In this document: piece by piece, positions 17,095-25,331 of the stretch
Position numbering within the stretch: position 1 is the stretch's first letter
Layout: each line of letters opens with the position of its first letter
Assembly: GCA_019117495.1 (NCBI GenBank)
Contig: DWZP01000004.1
Coordinates: 62,001 to 126,000, forward strand
DNA length: 64,000 nucleotides
Reading direction: 5' to 3'
DNA from: Fusicatenibacter_A intestinipullorum
Lineage (GTDB): Bacteria; Bacillota; Negativicutes; Acidaminococcales; Acidaminococcaceae
Notes under the pieces: model-generated
Seen by the model: only the letters and a program-made list of their open reading frames with translations
Databases searched by the model: none
What the model was told of the DNA's origin: nothing
Translations under genes and position numbers: made by a program

Positions 17095-18483
17095 ATGAAA
17101 AAAGCACTTTACATAGAAGCATTTTCCGGTATCAGCGGCAATATGCTGCTTGGCGCGCTGATTGACCTTGGCGCTGACGCTGCTTATATAGAAGCAGAGC
17201 TTAAAAAGATGAATCTTGGCGAATATGAACTGATTAATACACGCGCAGATAAATGCGGCATAAATGCAGCTTATTTTAATGTTAAAATTCCGGGCGTAAC
17301 GGAAGCAGCAGAAGCGGAAGAAGCACATCTTCATGAACATCATGACGGGCATCACTGCCATCATCATGACCACGGCTGCGAAGGTGAAGAACATCATCAC
17401 CACCATCATGAGGAGCATCATTGCTGCCATCAGCACGGTCATACTGCCGAAGAAGCACCACATGAACATCACTGCTGCCATGCTCATGAAGCAGGTGCGC
17501 ATCACCATCATGAACACAGAAATTTTAACGACATCAAAACTATCATTGAAAATTCAGATTTAAGCACTAATATAAAAGATAAAGCGGTAAATGTTTTCCG
17601 CATGCTTGGCCTCGCCGAAGCAAAAGTTCATGGCAAAAGCCTTGAAGAAGTGCATTTTCATGAAGTAGGGGCAGTCGACACGATTATTGATATTGTCGGC
17701 AGCTGCCTGGCTTTGGAAAACCTCGGCATTGAAAAAATTTATGTTTCTGAAATTAAAACCGGCTACGGTTTTGTGCAGTGTGCGCATGGATTGATGCCCG
17801 TGCCTGCACCGGCAACAGCCGAGCTTTTGGCGCATGGGCTGCTTTATGCCAAAGGAAATATTGAACGCGAACTGGCAACGCCTACAGGAGCAGCGTTAAT
17901 GGCTGCACTTGCCGAACCATCTGCTGATATGCCTAAAGGCTTCAGCACAGAAAAAGTTGGTTATGGCGCAGGAACGAGAAACCTTGAAATTCCTAACGTG
18001 CTGCGTGCTACGCTTGGTACTGTTGAAGAAGTTAAAAGCCACTCTTTAACGGTTGCGGAATGCAATATTGACGACATGAGCGGCGAAGTATGGCCCTATG
18101 TACAGGAAAAATTAATGGCTGCCGGTGCCCTTGATGCCTGGATTACGCCTATAATTATGAAAAAAGGGCGCCCGGCGCAGATGCTTTCAGTTTTAATGCA
18201 TCCGCAGGACTTGCCGGTGCTTGAAAAAATTATTTTAACCGAAACCACTACATTAGGCATGCGCTACTATGATGTTGCGCGCCATTGCAGCGAAAGAAGC
18301 TTTATAGAGGTTGCATTGCCGCAGGGAAGTGTAAAAGTTAAATTCTCGCAGGCCGGAGGGCAAATTTTAAACATAGCACCGGAATTTGAAGACTGCCGCA
18401 AGCTTGCCGAAGCAAGCAAAATACCGCTGAAAAAAATAATGCAGATGGCTGCGGCCGCTGCGGAGGCTCAGCTTGAACACTGA
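17095..18483 (+). CDS. larC: Nickel-pincer cofactor nickel insertase LarC
   Basis: LarC inserts nickel into the pyridinium dithiocarboxylate precursor, a CTP-dependent cyclometallation. It has 462 residues, with the family's LYIEAFSGISGNMLLGAL start and a HEVGAVDTIIDIVG segment. Residues 78-141 are extremely histidine-rich: I count 31 His plus six Cys in 64 residues, with runs of six and four His, which fits nickel storage or sensing. In Lactobacillus plantarum larC is read through a programmed frameshift; here it is one continuous frame. GAGGTG precedes the ATG and rnhC begins within its last codons. Confidence 0.94.
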   Translation: MKKALYIEAFSGISGNMLLGALIDLGADAAYIEAELKKMNLGEYELINTRADKCGINAAYFNVKIPGVTEAAEAEEAHLHEHHDGHHCHHHDHGCEGEEHHHHHHEEHHCCHQHGHTAEEAPHEHHCCHAHEAGAHHHHEHRNFNDIKTIIENSDLSTNIKDKAVNVFRMLGLAEAKVHGKSLEEVHFHEVGAVDTIIDIVGSCLALENLGIEKIYVSEIKTGYGFVQCAHGLMPVPAPATAELLAHGLLYAKGNIERELATPTGAALMAALAEPSADMPKGFSTEKVGYGAGTRNLEIPNVLRATLGTVEEVKSHSLTVAECNIDDMSGEVWPYVQEKLMAAGALDAWITPIIMKKGRPAQMLSVLMHPQDLPVLEKIILTETTTLGMRYYDVARHCSERSFIEVALPQGSVKVKFSQAGGQILNIAPEFEDCRKLAEASKIPLKKIMQMAAAAAEAQLEH

Positions 18484-19390
18484 TTTTAGCGCATATATTA
18501 AAGAATTAGTAAAAAAATTCAGTGAAAACGGTATAAGTGCTGAAGAAAAAAAACTGCAATACGGCTGCCAGTTAGTACTTGCCAAAGGCATGGATAAAGC
18601 TGTTTTATCCGTTTATAACGGCAAAAAAGGCATAAAATTTGTTTGGAACGGCAAAAATGCAGCATTTACACAAGCCTGCAAAAATATACTGGCAGACGGA
18701 AGCAGCACAGGCACAAACTATTGCCTGCTGAAAGATTTACCGGGATTTAATGGTATCTGGGCAGGCAGTGACGAATCCGGCAAAGGCGATTTTTTGGGCC
18801 CGCTTGTTGTTGCGGCAGTTGCCTGTGATGAGAAAAGCGCTTCAAGGCTTTTCAGCCTGGGCGTTAAAGACTGCAAAATCGTCAGTGATAAAGATGTGCT
18901 GAAAATGAAAGATGAAATCTGCTCTGCGGCACTGGCAGTATCTGTTTTAGCGCTGACACCTAAAATGTATAACTACCGCTACAATCAGCTTAAAGCAGCA
19001 GGACAGAATTTAAACCATTTATTAAGCAGCGGGCACGCAGCAGCACTTACGGGGGTAATCGGCAAATGCCCAGGCTGTGGCTATGCCCTTGTAGACCGTT
19101 TTGCCGTGCATAATGATATAACGCAGCGTATTAACGAAAAATATCCCGCTGTTAAAGTTGTGCAGATGCCAAAAGCAGAAGCAGATATTGCCGTAGCAGC
19201 CGCCTCGGTATTGGCTCGTGCCGAGTTTCTTCGCATTATGGCCGAGCTGGAAGTACAGGCAGGCATACCGCTTCCCAAAGGCGGAAGTGACGCTGCAACC
19301 AGTTGTGCACGCATGATTGCGGAAAAATTTGGCAAAGAAAGCCTTGCAAATTTTGTTAAATTGCATTTTGCCAATTATAAACGTATATAA
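18473..19390 (+). CDS. rnhC: Ribonuclease HIII
   Basis: RNase HIII cuts the RNA strand of RNA-DNA hybrids. The 305-residue protein has the N-terminal TBP-like substrate-binding domain (1-90), which separates HIII from the shorter RNase HII, and then the catalytic domain with SDESGKGDFLGP at 99-110. Asp100 and Glu101 are the first metal ligands; further acidic residues lie in VDRF and PKAEADIAVAAASVLAR. The start is TTG at 18473, justified by GGAGG six bases before. It overlaps larC by 11 bases but has no functional link to it. Confidence 0.93.
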   Translation: MNTDFSAYIKELVKKFSENGISAEEKKLQYGCQLVLAKGMDKAVLSVYNGKKGIKFVWNGKNAAFTQACKNILADGSSTGTNYCLLKDLPGFNGIWAGSDESGKGDFLGPLVVAAVACDEKSASRLFSLGVKDCKIVSDKDVLKMKDEICSAALAVSVLALTPKMYNYRYNQLKAAGQNLNHLLSSGHAAALTGVIGKCPGCGYALVDRFAVHNDITQRINEKYPAVKVVQMPKAEADIAVAAASVLARAEFLRIMAELEVQAGIPLPKGGSDAATSCARMIAEKFGKESLANFVKLHFANYKRI

Positions 19391-19401
19391 CCGGAGAATT
19401 T

Positions 19402-20247
19402 ATGAAAAAACTGATAATTAATGCCGATGATTTCGGTCTGCATCCATTGATTAATAAAGGAATTATAGAAGGGCACCAAAAAGGCATGATTACAAGCACG
19501 TCGATTATGCCGGGCGCTCCTTATTTTAAGGAAGCGGCAAATCTTGCTGCCCAAAATCCTGAGCTTGGAATCGGAATTCATTTAACTCTTGTTGGCGGAG
19601 TTGCGCCTGTTTTAAAAAAAGGTGTAAATTCTTTGCTTACTTCGCAGGGAGTTTTTGCAGAAGATTATACAGTTTTTGCAAAAAAATGGTATACTGGTAG
19701 TATAAAGAGGAGTGAACTCGAACAGGAACTGCGCGCACAGATAGAAAAGGTGCTGAAGTCCGGAATTAAACCCACACATATCGACAGCCATCAGCATATG
19801 CATGTGCTGCCGGGCATTGCCGGTATGGTTATACGCTTATGCATAGAATACAGAATACGCAAAATAAGAATGCCGGAAGAAAATATTTTCTGGACCGGCG
19901 GGTTTAGCGCCGGAGCTGGCAGAAAAATAGGCAGGGACGGTTTGAGCTTTTGCAGCGCGCTGGCAAAAAGCAAAGCCAAAAAAGCAGGGCTTATTTACCC
20001 GCAGCACTTTTTTGGCATGCTGGCAGGCGGCAACTTAAATGAACTTTTGGTTAAAAACATTTTGCTTGCTTTGCCTGATGGAACGAGTGAAATAATGACT
20101 CATCCCGGGGCAGATAATGTTTTGCTTGCACAAAACTTTAAATGGGGTTATCATTGGCATGATGAGTTAAATGCTTTTTTATCTGAAAGCAATAAAAACA
20201 TTGCCCGTGAACAGGGGATAGAACTAATTAATTTTGGCAGGCTTTAA
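19402..20247 (+). CDS. YdjC/ChbG-family carbohydrate deacetylase
   Basis: YdjC-family enzymes are metal-dependent deacetylases of N-acetylated sugars. Metal-binding motifs are present: NADDFG at 7-12, His60 in GIHLTL, DSHQHMH at 128-134, and THPG near 233. At 281 residues it is normal for the family. Characterised members act on chitooligosaccharides (ChbG) or, in Francisella NaxD, on undecaprenyl-phosphate-linked N-acetylgalactosamine. The neighbours here, a membrane protein, a nucleotide-sugar epimerase and an ArnT-type lipid glycosyltransferase, favour a lipid-linked sugar substrate. That substrate is inference. CGGAGA precedes the ATG. Confidence 0.8.
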   Translation: MKKLIINADDFGLHPLINKGIIEGHQKGMITSTSIMPGAPYFKEAANLAAQNPELGIGIHLTLVGGVAPVLKKGVNSLLTSQGVFAEDYTVFAKKWYTGSIKRSELEQELRAQIEKVLKSGIKPTHIDSHQHMHVLPGIAGMVIRLCIEYRIRKIRMPEENIFWTGGFSAGAGRKIGRDGLSFCSALAKSKAKKAGLIYPQHFFGMLAGGNLNELLVKNILLALPDGTSEIMTHPGADNVLLAQNFKWGYHWHDELNAFLSESNKNIAREQGIELINFGRL

Positions 20248-20249
20248 TT

Positions 20250-21251
20250 ATGAACAAAAAAATGATAGGCAGGCTGCTGCTGGTTTTTGTAATTATTGTC
20301 CTGATACCGGCAGCGGTTATCTACTTTACATTTGATATAAGGGCGCTTGAATATTTAACCATGTTCAAGCCGTGGAGCATTGCGGCAGCCTTCGGTATTT
20401 TGGCCGTTGGGCTTATTTTTGACGGCCTGAGGCTGATGACTCTGGCGCGTGTAACGGATGAACGCCTGAGCATTAAAGAAGTTATCAATGTAGTTTTAAG
20501 CAATTATTTTCTGGCGGTGCTTACTCCTGGTGCCAGCGGGGGCGCAATAGCCCAGATTATGTTTATGAAAAGGGCGAATGTGCCTGTTGCCAAAGCAACG
20601 GTAATTGTTTTTGTGCGCACAATTATGTCGATAACTTTTTTAATTTTACTGGTGCCGTTTGTTTTGTATAATGACGCTTTTTTAAGCGAATGGATGCCGC
20701 CGGCAGTTATCGCGGCAGTATCCGTAATTTTTATTTCCATACCTGTGGCAGTGGTGCTGCTTATGCGCACGCGCTATCCGGAGTTCTGGCTGGTTGCGCT
20801 GACAGGCAAGCTGTCGCACGATTACAGGCGCAAATGCTTTAACAGCTATTATGAATTCAAAAAAGCATCGTTTATTATGGGCAGGCATCCTTTGATGATT
20901 CTGCGTGCTTTTATTGAATCGGGCATCAGCCTTTTGGGCATTTACGCTACTGTGCCGATGTTCTTTTTAGGCATGAATATTCAATTTGACTGGCTGCAGG
21001 TTATGGGCAGGATGGTGCTTTTAAACCTGGTTTTATATTTTTCACCGACTCCGGGCGGCAGCGGCATTGCCGAAGCAGGTTTTATCGTGCTGTTCGCGTC
21101 GCTTCTGCCGGAAGGCATGGTAGGCATTATGGCAGTGCTCTGGCGTTTTACGGCCGAGTATTTCCCGTTTTTGCTGGGTGCTTTTATTTCCATCCGCGCT
21201 TTTGGTTCAAACATTATTGCTGCCAATAATTTGAAAGAGAGAGAGAACTGA
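20250..21251 (+). CDS. LPG-synthase-TM/UPF0104 family membrane protein
   Basis: This 333-residue integral membrane protein has about eight hydrophobic helices and two family motifs, TPGASGGA near residue 92 and SPTPGGSGIAEAGF near 268. These belong to the lysylphosphatidylglycerol synthase transmembrane family (PF03706), whose MprF members flip lipids, but the aminoacyl-transferase domain of MprF is absent. A lipid flippase or export role for a lipid-linked sugar would fit the neighbours but is inferred. The stop overlaps the next start by one base (TGATG). Confidence 0.72.
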   Translation: MNKKMIGRLLLVFVIIVLIPAAVIYFTFDIRALEYLTMFKPWSIAAAFGILAVGLIFDGLRLMTLARVTDERLSIKEVINVVLSNYFLAVLTPGASGGAIAQIMFMKRANVPVAKATVIVFVRTIMSITFLILLVPFVLYNDAFLSEWMPPAVIAAVSVIFISIPVAVVLLMRTRYPEFWLVALTGKLSHDYRRKCFNSYYEFKKASFIMGRHPLMILRAFIESGISLLGIYATVPMFFLGMNIQFDWLQVMGRMVLLNLVLYFSPTPGGSGIAEAGFIVLFASLLPEGMVGIMAVLWRFTAEYFPFLLGAFISIRAFGSNIIAANNLKEREN

Positions 21252-22186
21252 TGAAATTACTTGTTACAGGGGGAGCCGGTTTTATCGGCTCTCATCTTTT
21301 GGAATACCTTAATGCACAGCATGAGCATGAAACGGTTGTTTTCGACAATCTTTCCAGTGGTTCTGCCAAAAATGTACCGGCAAATATGAAGCTGTGCGTA
21401 GGCGATGTTTGTGACGAAGCCGCCGTTGATGCTCTGTTTGCCGCAGAACATTTTGACGCCGTTATTCATTTTGCCGCACAGACAATGGTTCCGTATTCTT
21501 TGCAGCACCCGCAGGAGGACTGCAATGTTAATTTGCTGGGGCTGATTAATATTCTGGAATGCTGCCGCAAATACAATGTTAAATCTGTGGTATTTTCATC
21601 AAGCGCGGCCGTTTACGGAGATAACCCTAACATTCCGCTTAGCGAAGATTTACCGCTTTTGCCTACATCCTGCTATGGCATTACCAAAATGACATCCGAA
21701 CATTATATGCGCGTTTACCATGATTTGTACGGCATTAACTGCACGGTGCTGCGCTTTGCCAACGTTTACGGCGAGCGTCAGGGTGAAGGGGGAGAAGGCG
21801 GCGTTATCAGTATTTTCTGCAAACTGCTGGTTCAGAATAAGCCTTTGACAGTTTTCGGCAACGGCGAACAAACACGTGATTTTGTTTATGCCGGCGATAT
21901 TGCGCAGGCTGCGGCTAAAGCAGTTGCGCTTACCGGCTATAATGTTATTAATATTTCAACAGGAAAAGAAACCTCGCTCAACAGCCTGCTTGAAGCTTTT
22001 AAATCTGCCTGCGGGCATGAACTTACTGTAAACTATGCGCCAGCGCGCAGCGGTGATATTTTCCGTTCTGTTTTAAGCAATAAAAAACTGGAAGCTCTGC
22101 TTGGCTTTGTACCGCATATGGATATAGAGCATGGCATTCCGAAAACATATAACGACTACTTGGCACGCCGGAAGGAAGGTCTTTAA
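21251..22186 (+). CDS. NAD-dependent nucleotide-sugar epimerase (GalE-like)
   Basis: This 311-residue extended short-chain dehydrogenase has the NAD-binding GGAGFIGSH at 7-15, the conserved SSSAAVYG at 117-124, and the catalytic Tyr142/Lys146 pair in CYGITK. FANVYGERQ and TRDFVYAGD are typical of UDP-glucose or UDP-N-acetylglucosamine 4-epimerases, so it most likely interconverts UDP-Glc/UDP-Gal or UDP-GlcNAc/UDP-GalNAc. It sits between a lipid membrane protein and an ArnT-like transferase, with one-base overlaps on both sides, so its product probably feeds that lipid modification. The exact sugar cannot be read from sequence. Confidence 0.83.
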   Translation: MKLLVTGGAGFIGSHLLEYLNAQHEHETVVFDNLSSGSAKNVPANMKLCVGDVCDEAAVDALFAAEHFDAVIHFAAQTMVPYSLQHPQEDCNVNLLGLINILECCRKYNVKSVVFSSSAAVYGDNPNIPLSEDLPLLPTSCYGITKMTSEHYMRVYHDLYGINCTVLRFANVYGERQGEGGEGGVISIFCKLLVQNKPLTVFGNGEQTRDFVYAGDIAQAAAKAVALTGYNVINISTGKETSLNSLLEAFKSACGHELTVNYAPARSGDIFRSVLSNKKLEALLGFVPHMDIEHGIPKTYNDYLARRKEGL

Positions 22187-23736
22187 TGAAAAATTTAAAT
22201 CTCCAAAGCCTGATTATTATTGCAGTTTTAGCTTTAGTAACCATTTTGTGGGGAATAGGTTCCGTACCGCTTTTTGACCCGGACGAACCGGTTTATGCGG
22301 AAACCGCACGTGAAATGATTAAGTACAACGATTACTTATCGCCGCGCATTTTTGACAATTTCTGGTATGACAAGCCGCCAATGTACTACTGGCTGGTAGC
22401 CGCTTCAATAGGCCTTTTTGGCGACGGGGAAGCGGCAGCGCGTTTTCCTGCGGCGTTAATGGCCGTTGCAACTTCGGTAATGCTTTATTTTTCGGTAAGC
22501 AATATTTTTTCGGAACGTGCTGGATTCTGGGCATCCATTGTTTTAACTACCTGCGTAGAGTTTTTCTATCTCGGCAAGGCCGCAGTTACCGATACAACTT
22601 TATTGTTTTTTATGACAGCCGCGCTTTTATGTTACCAGCACAAATGGTACTGGGTAATGTATATTGCCATGGCTCTGGCCACTGTAACCAAAGGTCCAAT
22701 CGGCATAGTTTTTCCCGGTGCGATTATTTTCCTGCATCTGCTTTTTACCGGTAATTTACGTGAAATTTTAAAAATGCACGTTATACGCGGGGTTGTTGTT
22801 TACTTTGCCATTGCCGCACCGTGGTATTATTTGATGTATCAGGCGCATGGTATGGAATTTATCAATACTTTTCTTGGTTTTCATAACCTGACGCGTTTTA
22901 CCACGCCGGAACACCCTGACCGCGTTCTGTGGTGGTACTATCTGCCGGTAATAATTTTGGGCATGTTCCCATGGACGGGCCTGCTTTTGCAGTCAATCCG
23001 TGCCTCCATATCCGAAGCAAGCAGTGAAGAACTTGTTAAAATGTCATTTTTCAATATCTGGTGGGTGTTTGTGCTGTTGTTTTTCAGCATTTCCCAAACC
23101 AAACTTGTTTCTTATATTCTGCCTATGTTTCCGGCACTTGCAATTATTATCGGCTGGAATCTTGCAAGGCTTGAAAAGCAGCGCGGAGAATCACTGCTTT
23201 CGTGGGTTATTGGCACGGTGATTATGTTTGGGCTTTTGGGTGCCGGCTGGCTTATCGGTGGCAATCAGCTGCCGGAAGCGTTCTTGGAAGCGTCTGTGCT
23301 CAGCGGCACAACCTTTGTGGTAGGTTTGGTAATCATCTGGTTTTTATGGCGCGAGCGCGATGTTATCTTTGCCGGTTATCTGCATGCGGCAATGGGCTTT
23401 TTAACAATGCTGATTGCGTTTTCGTTTATCTTACCGCCGGTTGCAGACCGTTTCAGCGTAAAAACAATGGCTGCCGAATTTGTGGCGGGCTGCGATACAT
23501 CCAAGCCGCTTTATGTAGATAAGTTTTTGCGCCCCGGCTTTATGTATTACACCGGTATTGCCGGTGAAGAAATGCTGCCGAAAACTTATGCTCTGCAAAA
23601 AGCCGTCAGCGATAATACGCCTAAATATGTTGTTGTACGCAGGCTGGAATTTAAACGCCTGCAAAATCCAGAAGCAATTCAGAACCTGCGCATTGTTAAA
23701 GAAAAAGACGGAATTATGATTTTGGAAAAATATTGA
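22186..23736 (+). CDS. ArnT-like (GT83) lipid glycosyltransferase
   Basis: This 516-residue polytopic membrane protein belongs to the dolichyl-phosphate-mannose mannosyltransferase / ArnT group. These enzymes move a sugar from undecaprenyl phosphate to lipid A or another acceptor on the outer face of the inner membrane. The diagnostic first-loop motif is present as LFDPDEPVYAETAREM at 29-44, with catalytic acidic residues in DPDE (31-34), then FWYDKPPMYYW. About ten hydrophobic helices follow and a small C-terminal periplasmic domain ends the protein. AAGGAAGG precedes the ATG. It is last in its operon and is followed by a terminator. The sugar is unknown. Confidence 0.85.
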   Translation: MKNLNLQSLIIIAVLALVTILWGIGSVPLFDPDEPVYAETAREMIKYNDYLSPRIFDNFWYDKPPMYYWLVAASIGLFGDGEAAARFPAALMAVATSVMLYFSVSNIFSERAGFWASIVLTTCVEFFYLGKAAVTDTTLLFFMTAALLCYQHKWYWVMYIAMALATVTKGPIGIVFPGAIIFLHLLFTGNLREILKMHVIRGVVVYFAIAAPWYYLMYQAHGMEFINTFLGFHNLTRFTTPEHPDRVLWWYYLPVIILGMFPWTGLLLQSIRASISEASSEELVKMSFFNIWWVFVLLFFSISQTKLVSYILPMFPALAIIIGWNLARLEKQRGESLLSWVIGTVIMFGLLGAGWLIGGNQLPEAFLEASVLSGTTFVVGLVIIWFLWRERDVIFAGYLHAAMGFLTMLIAFSFILPPVADRFSVKTMAAEFVAGCDTSKPLYVDKFLRPGFMYYTGIAGEEMLPKTYALQKAVSDNTPKYVVVRRLEFKRLQNPEAIQNLRIVKEKDGIMILEKY

Positions 23737-23744
23737 GTATAATG

Positions 23745-23778
23745 AACCTCTCAAAATTTTTTGAGAGGTTTAATTTTT
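23745..23778 (+). terminator. Intrinsic terminator of the lipid-sugar operon
   Basis: A perfect 12-base-pair stem, AACCTCTCAAAA with TTTTGAGAGGTT, is followed by TAATTTTT just after the ArnT-like gene. Confidence 0.9.
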
Positions 23779-23861
23779 ACGCAGCGTTATAAATCTTTAT
23801 TTTAAAGCTTAAATATGGTATGATTAGATGATAAATGCTGACTAAAATTAAGGAGTTTTTT

Positions 23862-24515
23862 GTGAAAATAAAGGGAGTTTTATTTGACCTTGACGGCACG
23901 CTGATTAATACAACGCCGCTGATTCTGGAATCGTTCCGCCATACTTTTGTAGAGTTTGGGCTGCCGGTTCCGTCAAAAGAAGCGCTTGTTGCCGGTTTCG
24001 GGCTGCCGCTGCGCACCGCAGCCAAAGCCTATATGCCCGAAAGCATGATAGAAGATTTTTGTACTGCTTACAGTGATTACCACCGCAGCCAGCACGATAA
24101 GCTTATTCAGCCGTTTGACGGCGTTAACGAAGCATTGGCACAGCTTGCAGGGCGCAGCATAAAAATGGCTGTGGTAACATCTAAAAAACGCCCGATGGCT
24201 CTGCGCGGGCTTGCCTGTTACGGGCTTGATAAATATATTGAAACTGTTGTTACCTGCCAGGACTGCGAAGAACATAAGCCCCTTCCTGCACCGAGCCTGA
24301 TGGCTTTAAAAAGCTTAAAGCTGAACGGAAGTGACTGTATCGGCGTGGGCGACAGCCCTTATGATTTGCAAAGTGCCAAAAGCGCAGGCTGTTTAACGGC
24401 AGCAGTACGTTATACCAGCTTTGACTGGGATTTTATTTTGAATGAAGGCAAACCAGATTACGTTTTGAACAAAATGGATGATTTGGTTAAACTGATAGAC
24501 AGACTCAATAATTAG
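23862..24515 (+). CDS. HAD-superfamily phosphatase (PpaX/Gph-like)
   Basis: This cytosolic HAD hydrolase has 217 residues from the GTG at 23862. Motif I is LFDLDGTLINT, motif II is VVTSK, motif III includes the lysine in EEHKPLP, and motif IV is VGDSPYD. The cap domain is of type C1. The sequence GTLINT followed by LILESFRHTF is most like PpaX, the pyrophosphatase, or phosphoglycolate phosphatase. AAGGAG six bases before the GTG sets the start; an upstream ATG at 23835 lacks such a site. It leads an operon for salvage of S-adenosyl by-products, so it might act on a phosphorylated sugar from that route. This is a guess. Confidence 0.75.
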   Translation: MKIKGVLFDLDGTLINTTPLILESFRHTFVEFGLPVPSKEALVAGFGLPLRTAAKAYMPESMIEDFCTAYSDYHRSQHDKLIQPFDGVNEALAQLAGRSIKMAVVTSKKRPMALRGLACYGLDKYIETVVTCQDCEEHKPLPAPSLMALKSLKLNGSDCIGVGDSPYDLQSAKSAGCLTAAVRYTSFDWDFILNEGKPDYVLNKMDDLVKLIDRLNN

Positions 24516-24524
24516 GAGGTTATT

Positions 24525-25322
24525 ATGCGCAAAATAGCTATTATCGGCGGTACCGGGGTTTACAGTCCCGACGCACTCGGAGGATTTGAAGAAAAGGTTA
24601 TTAAAACGCCTTACGGCGATGCGCTTTGCAAAATGGGCTCGCTGTACGGCAATCAGGTTGTGTTTATTACCCGCCACGGGGCAGGGCACAGCGTTCCGCC
24701 GCATAAAGTAAATTACCGTGCCAATATCTGGGCTTTAAAAAGCCTTGGCACAGAAGAAATTTTTGCAACCACGGCAGTCGGCTCTTTAAATAAAGAGATG
24801 AAAGCCGGGCATTTTGTTGTTTGCGACCAGGCGATTGATTTTACCAAAAGCCGCGTTAACACTTTTTATGATACTCCGGAGCGCGGAGTGGCTCATGTGG
24901 ATTTTACCAATCCGTACTGCCCGCGCCTGCGTGCAAAGGTTATTAAATGCCTTGAAAGAACGGACATTCCGTTCCATAAAACAGGCTGCTATGTCTGCAC
25001 CGAAGGCCCGCGTTTTGAAACCGCAGCGGAAATTAAAATGTTCGCCATGCTGGGCGGCGACCTTGTAGGCATGACAAACATTCCGGAATCCGTACTGGCA
25101 CGCGAAGCGGAAATGTGCTATACAAACTGCAGTATTGTAACAAATATGGCAGCAGGCATTTCGCCGACGCCGCTTTCTCACAGCGAAGTTGTGGAAGCAA
25201 TGGCGCAAAGCGGCAAAAACATGGCCCGTCTGATTGAAGCCTTTATTGCCGATAACGGCGTTGAAGAAACAGAATGCGGCTGTGCGCACTGCATGGCAGA
25301 ATTTGGCGGTTTTAAACTGTAA
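24525..25322 (+). CDS. mtnP: 5'-methylthioadenosine (or methylthioinosine) phosphorylase
   Basis: MtnP cleaves methylthioadenosine with phosphate to a base and 5-methylthioribose 1-phosphate. The 265-residue protein is a purine nucleoside phosphorylase family 2 member, with IIGGTGVYS at the start, TRHGAGHSVPPHKVNYRANI, and the family signature TEGPRFETAAEIKMF. Family members prefer MTA, methylthioinosine or inosine. The deaminase gene downstream (mtaD) makes methylthioinosine a real possibility. AGGAGG lies before the ATG. MtnA, the next enzyme of the route, follows nine bases later. Confidence 0.88.
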   Translation: MRKIAIIGGTGVYSPDALGGFEEKVIKTPYGDALCKMGSLYGNQVVFITRHGAGHSVPPHKVNYRANIWALKSLGTEEIFATTAVGSLNKEMKAGHFVVCDQAIDFTKSRVNTFYDTPERGVAHVDFTNPYCPRLRAKVIKCLERTDIPFHKTGCYVCTEGPRFETAAEIKMFAMLGGDLVGMTNIPESVLAREAEMCYTNCSIVTNMAAGISPTPLSHSEVVEAMAQSGKNMARLIEAFIADNGVEETECGCAHCMAEFGGFKL

Positions 25323-25331
25323 GAGGCTGTT

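Noticed and set aside
17074..17517. 147-codon minus-strand frame rich in methionine
   Set aside because: It is the reverse reading of the histidine codons of larC (CAT/CAC read as ATG/GTG) and has no support of its own.
17095..18483. Programmed frameshift in larC as in Lactobacillus
   Set aside because: The gene is a single continuous frame of normal length, so no frameshift is needed.
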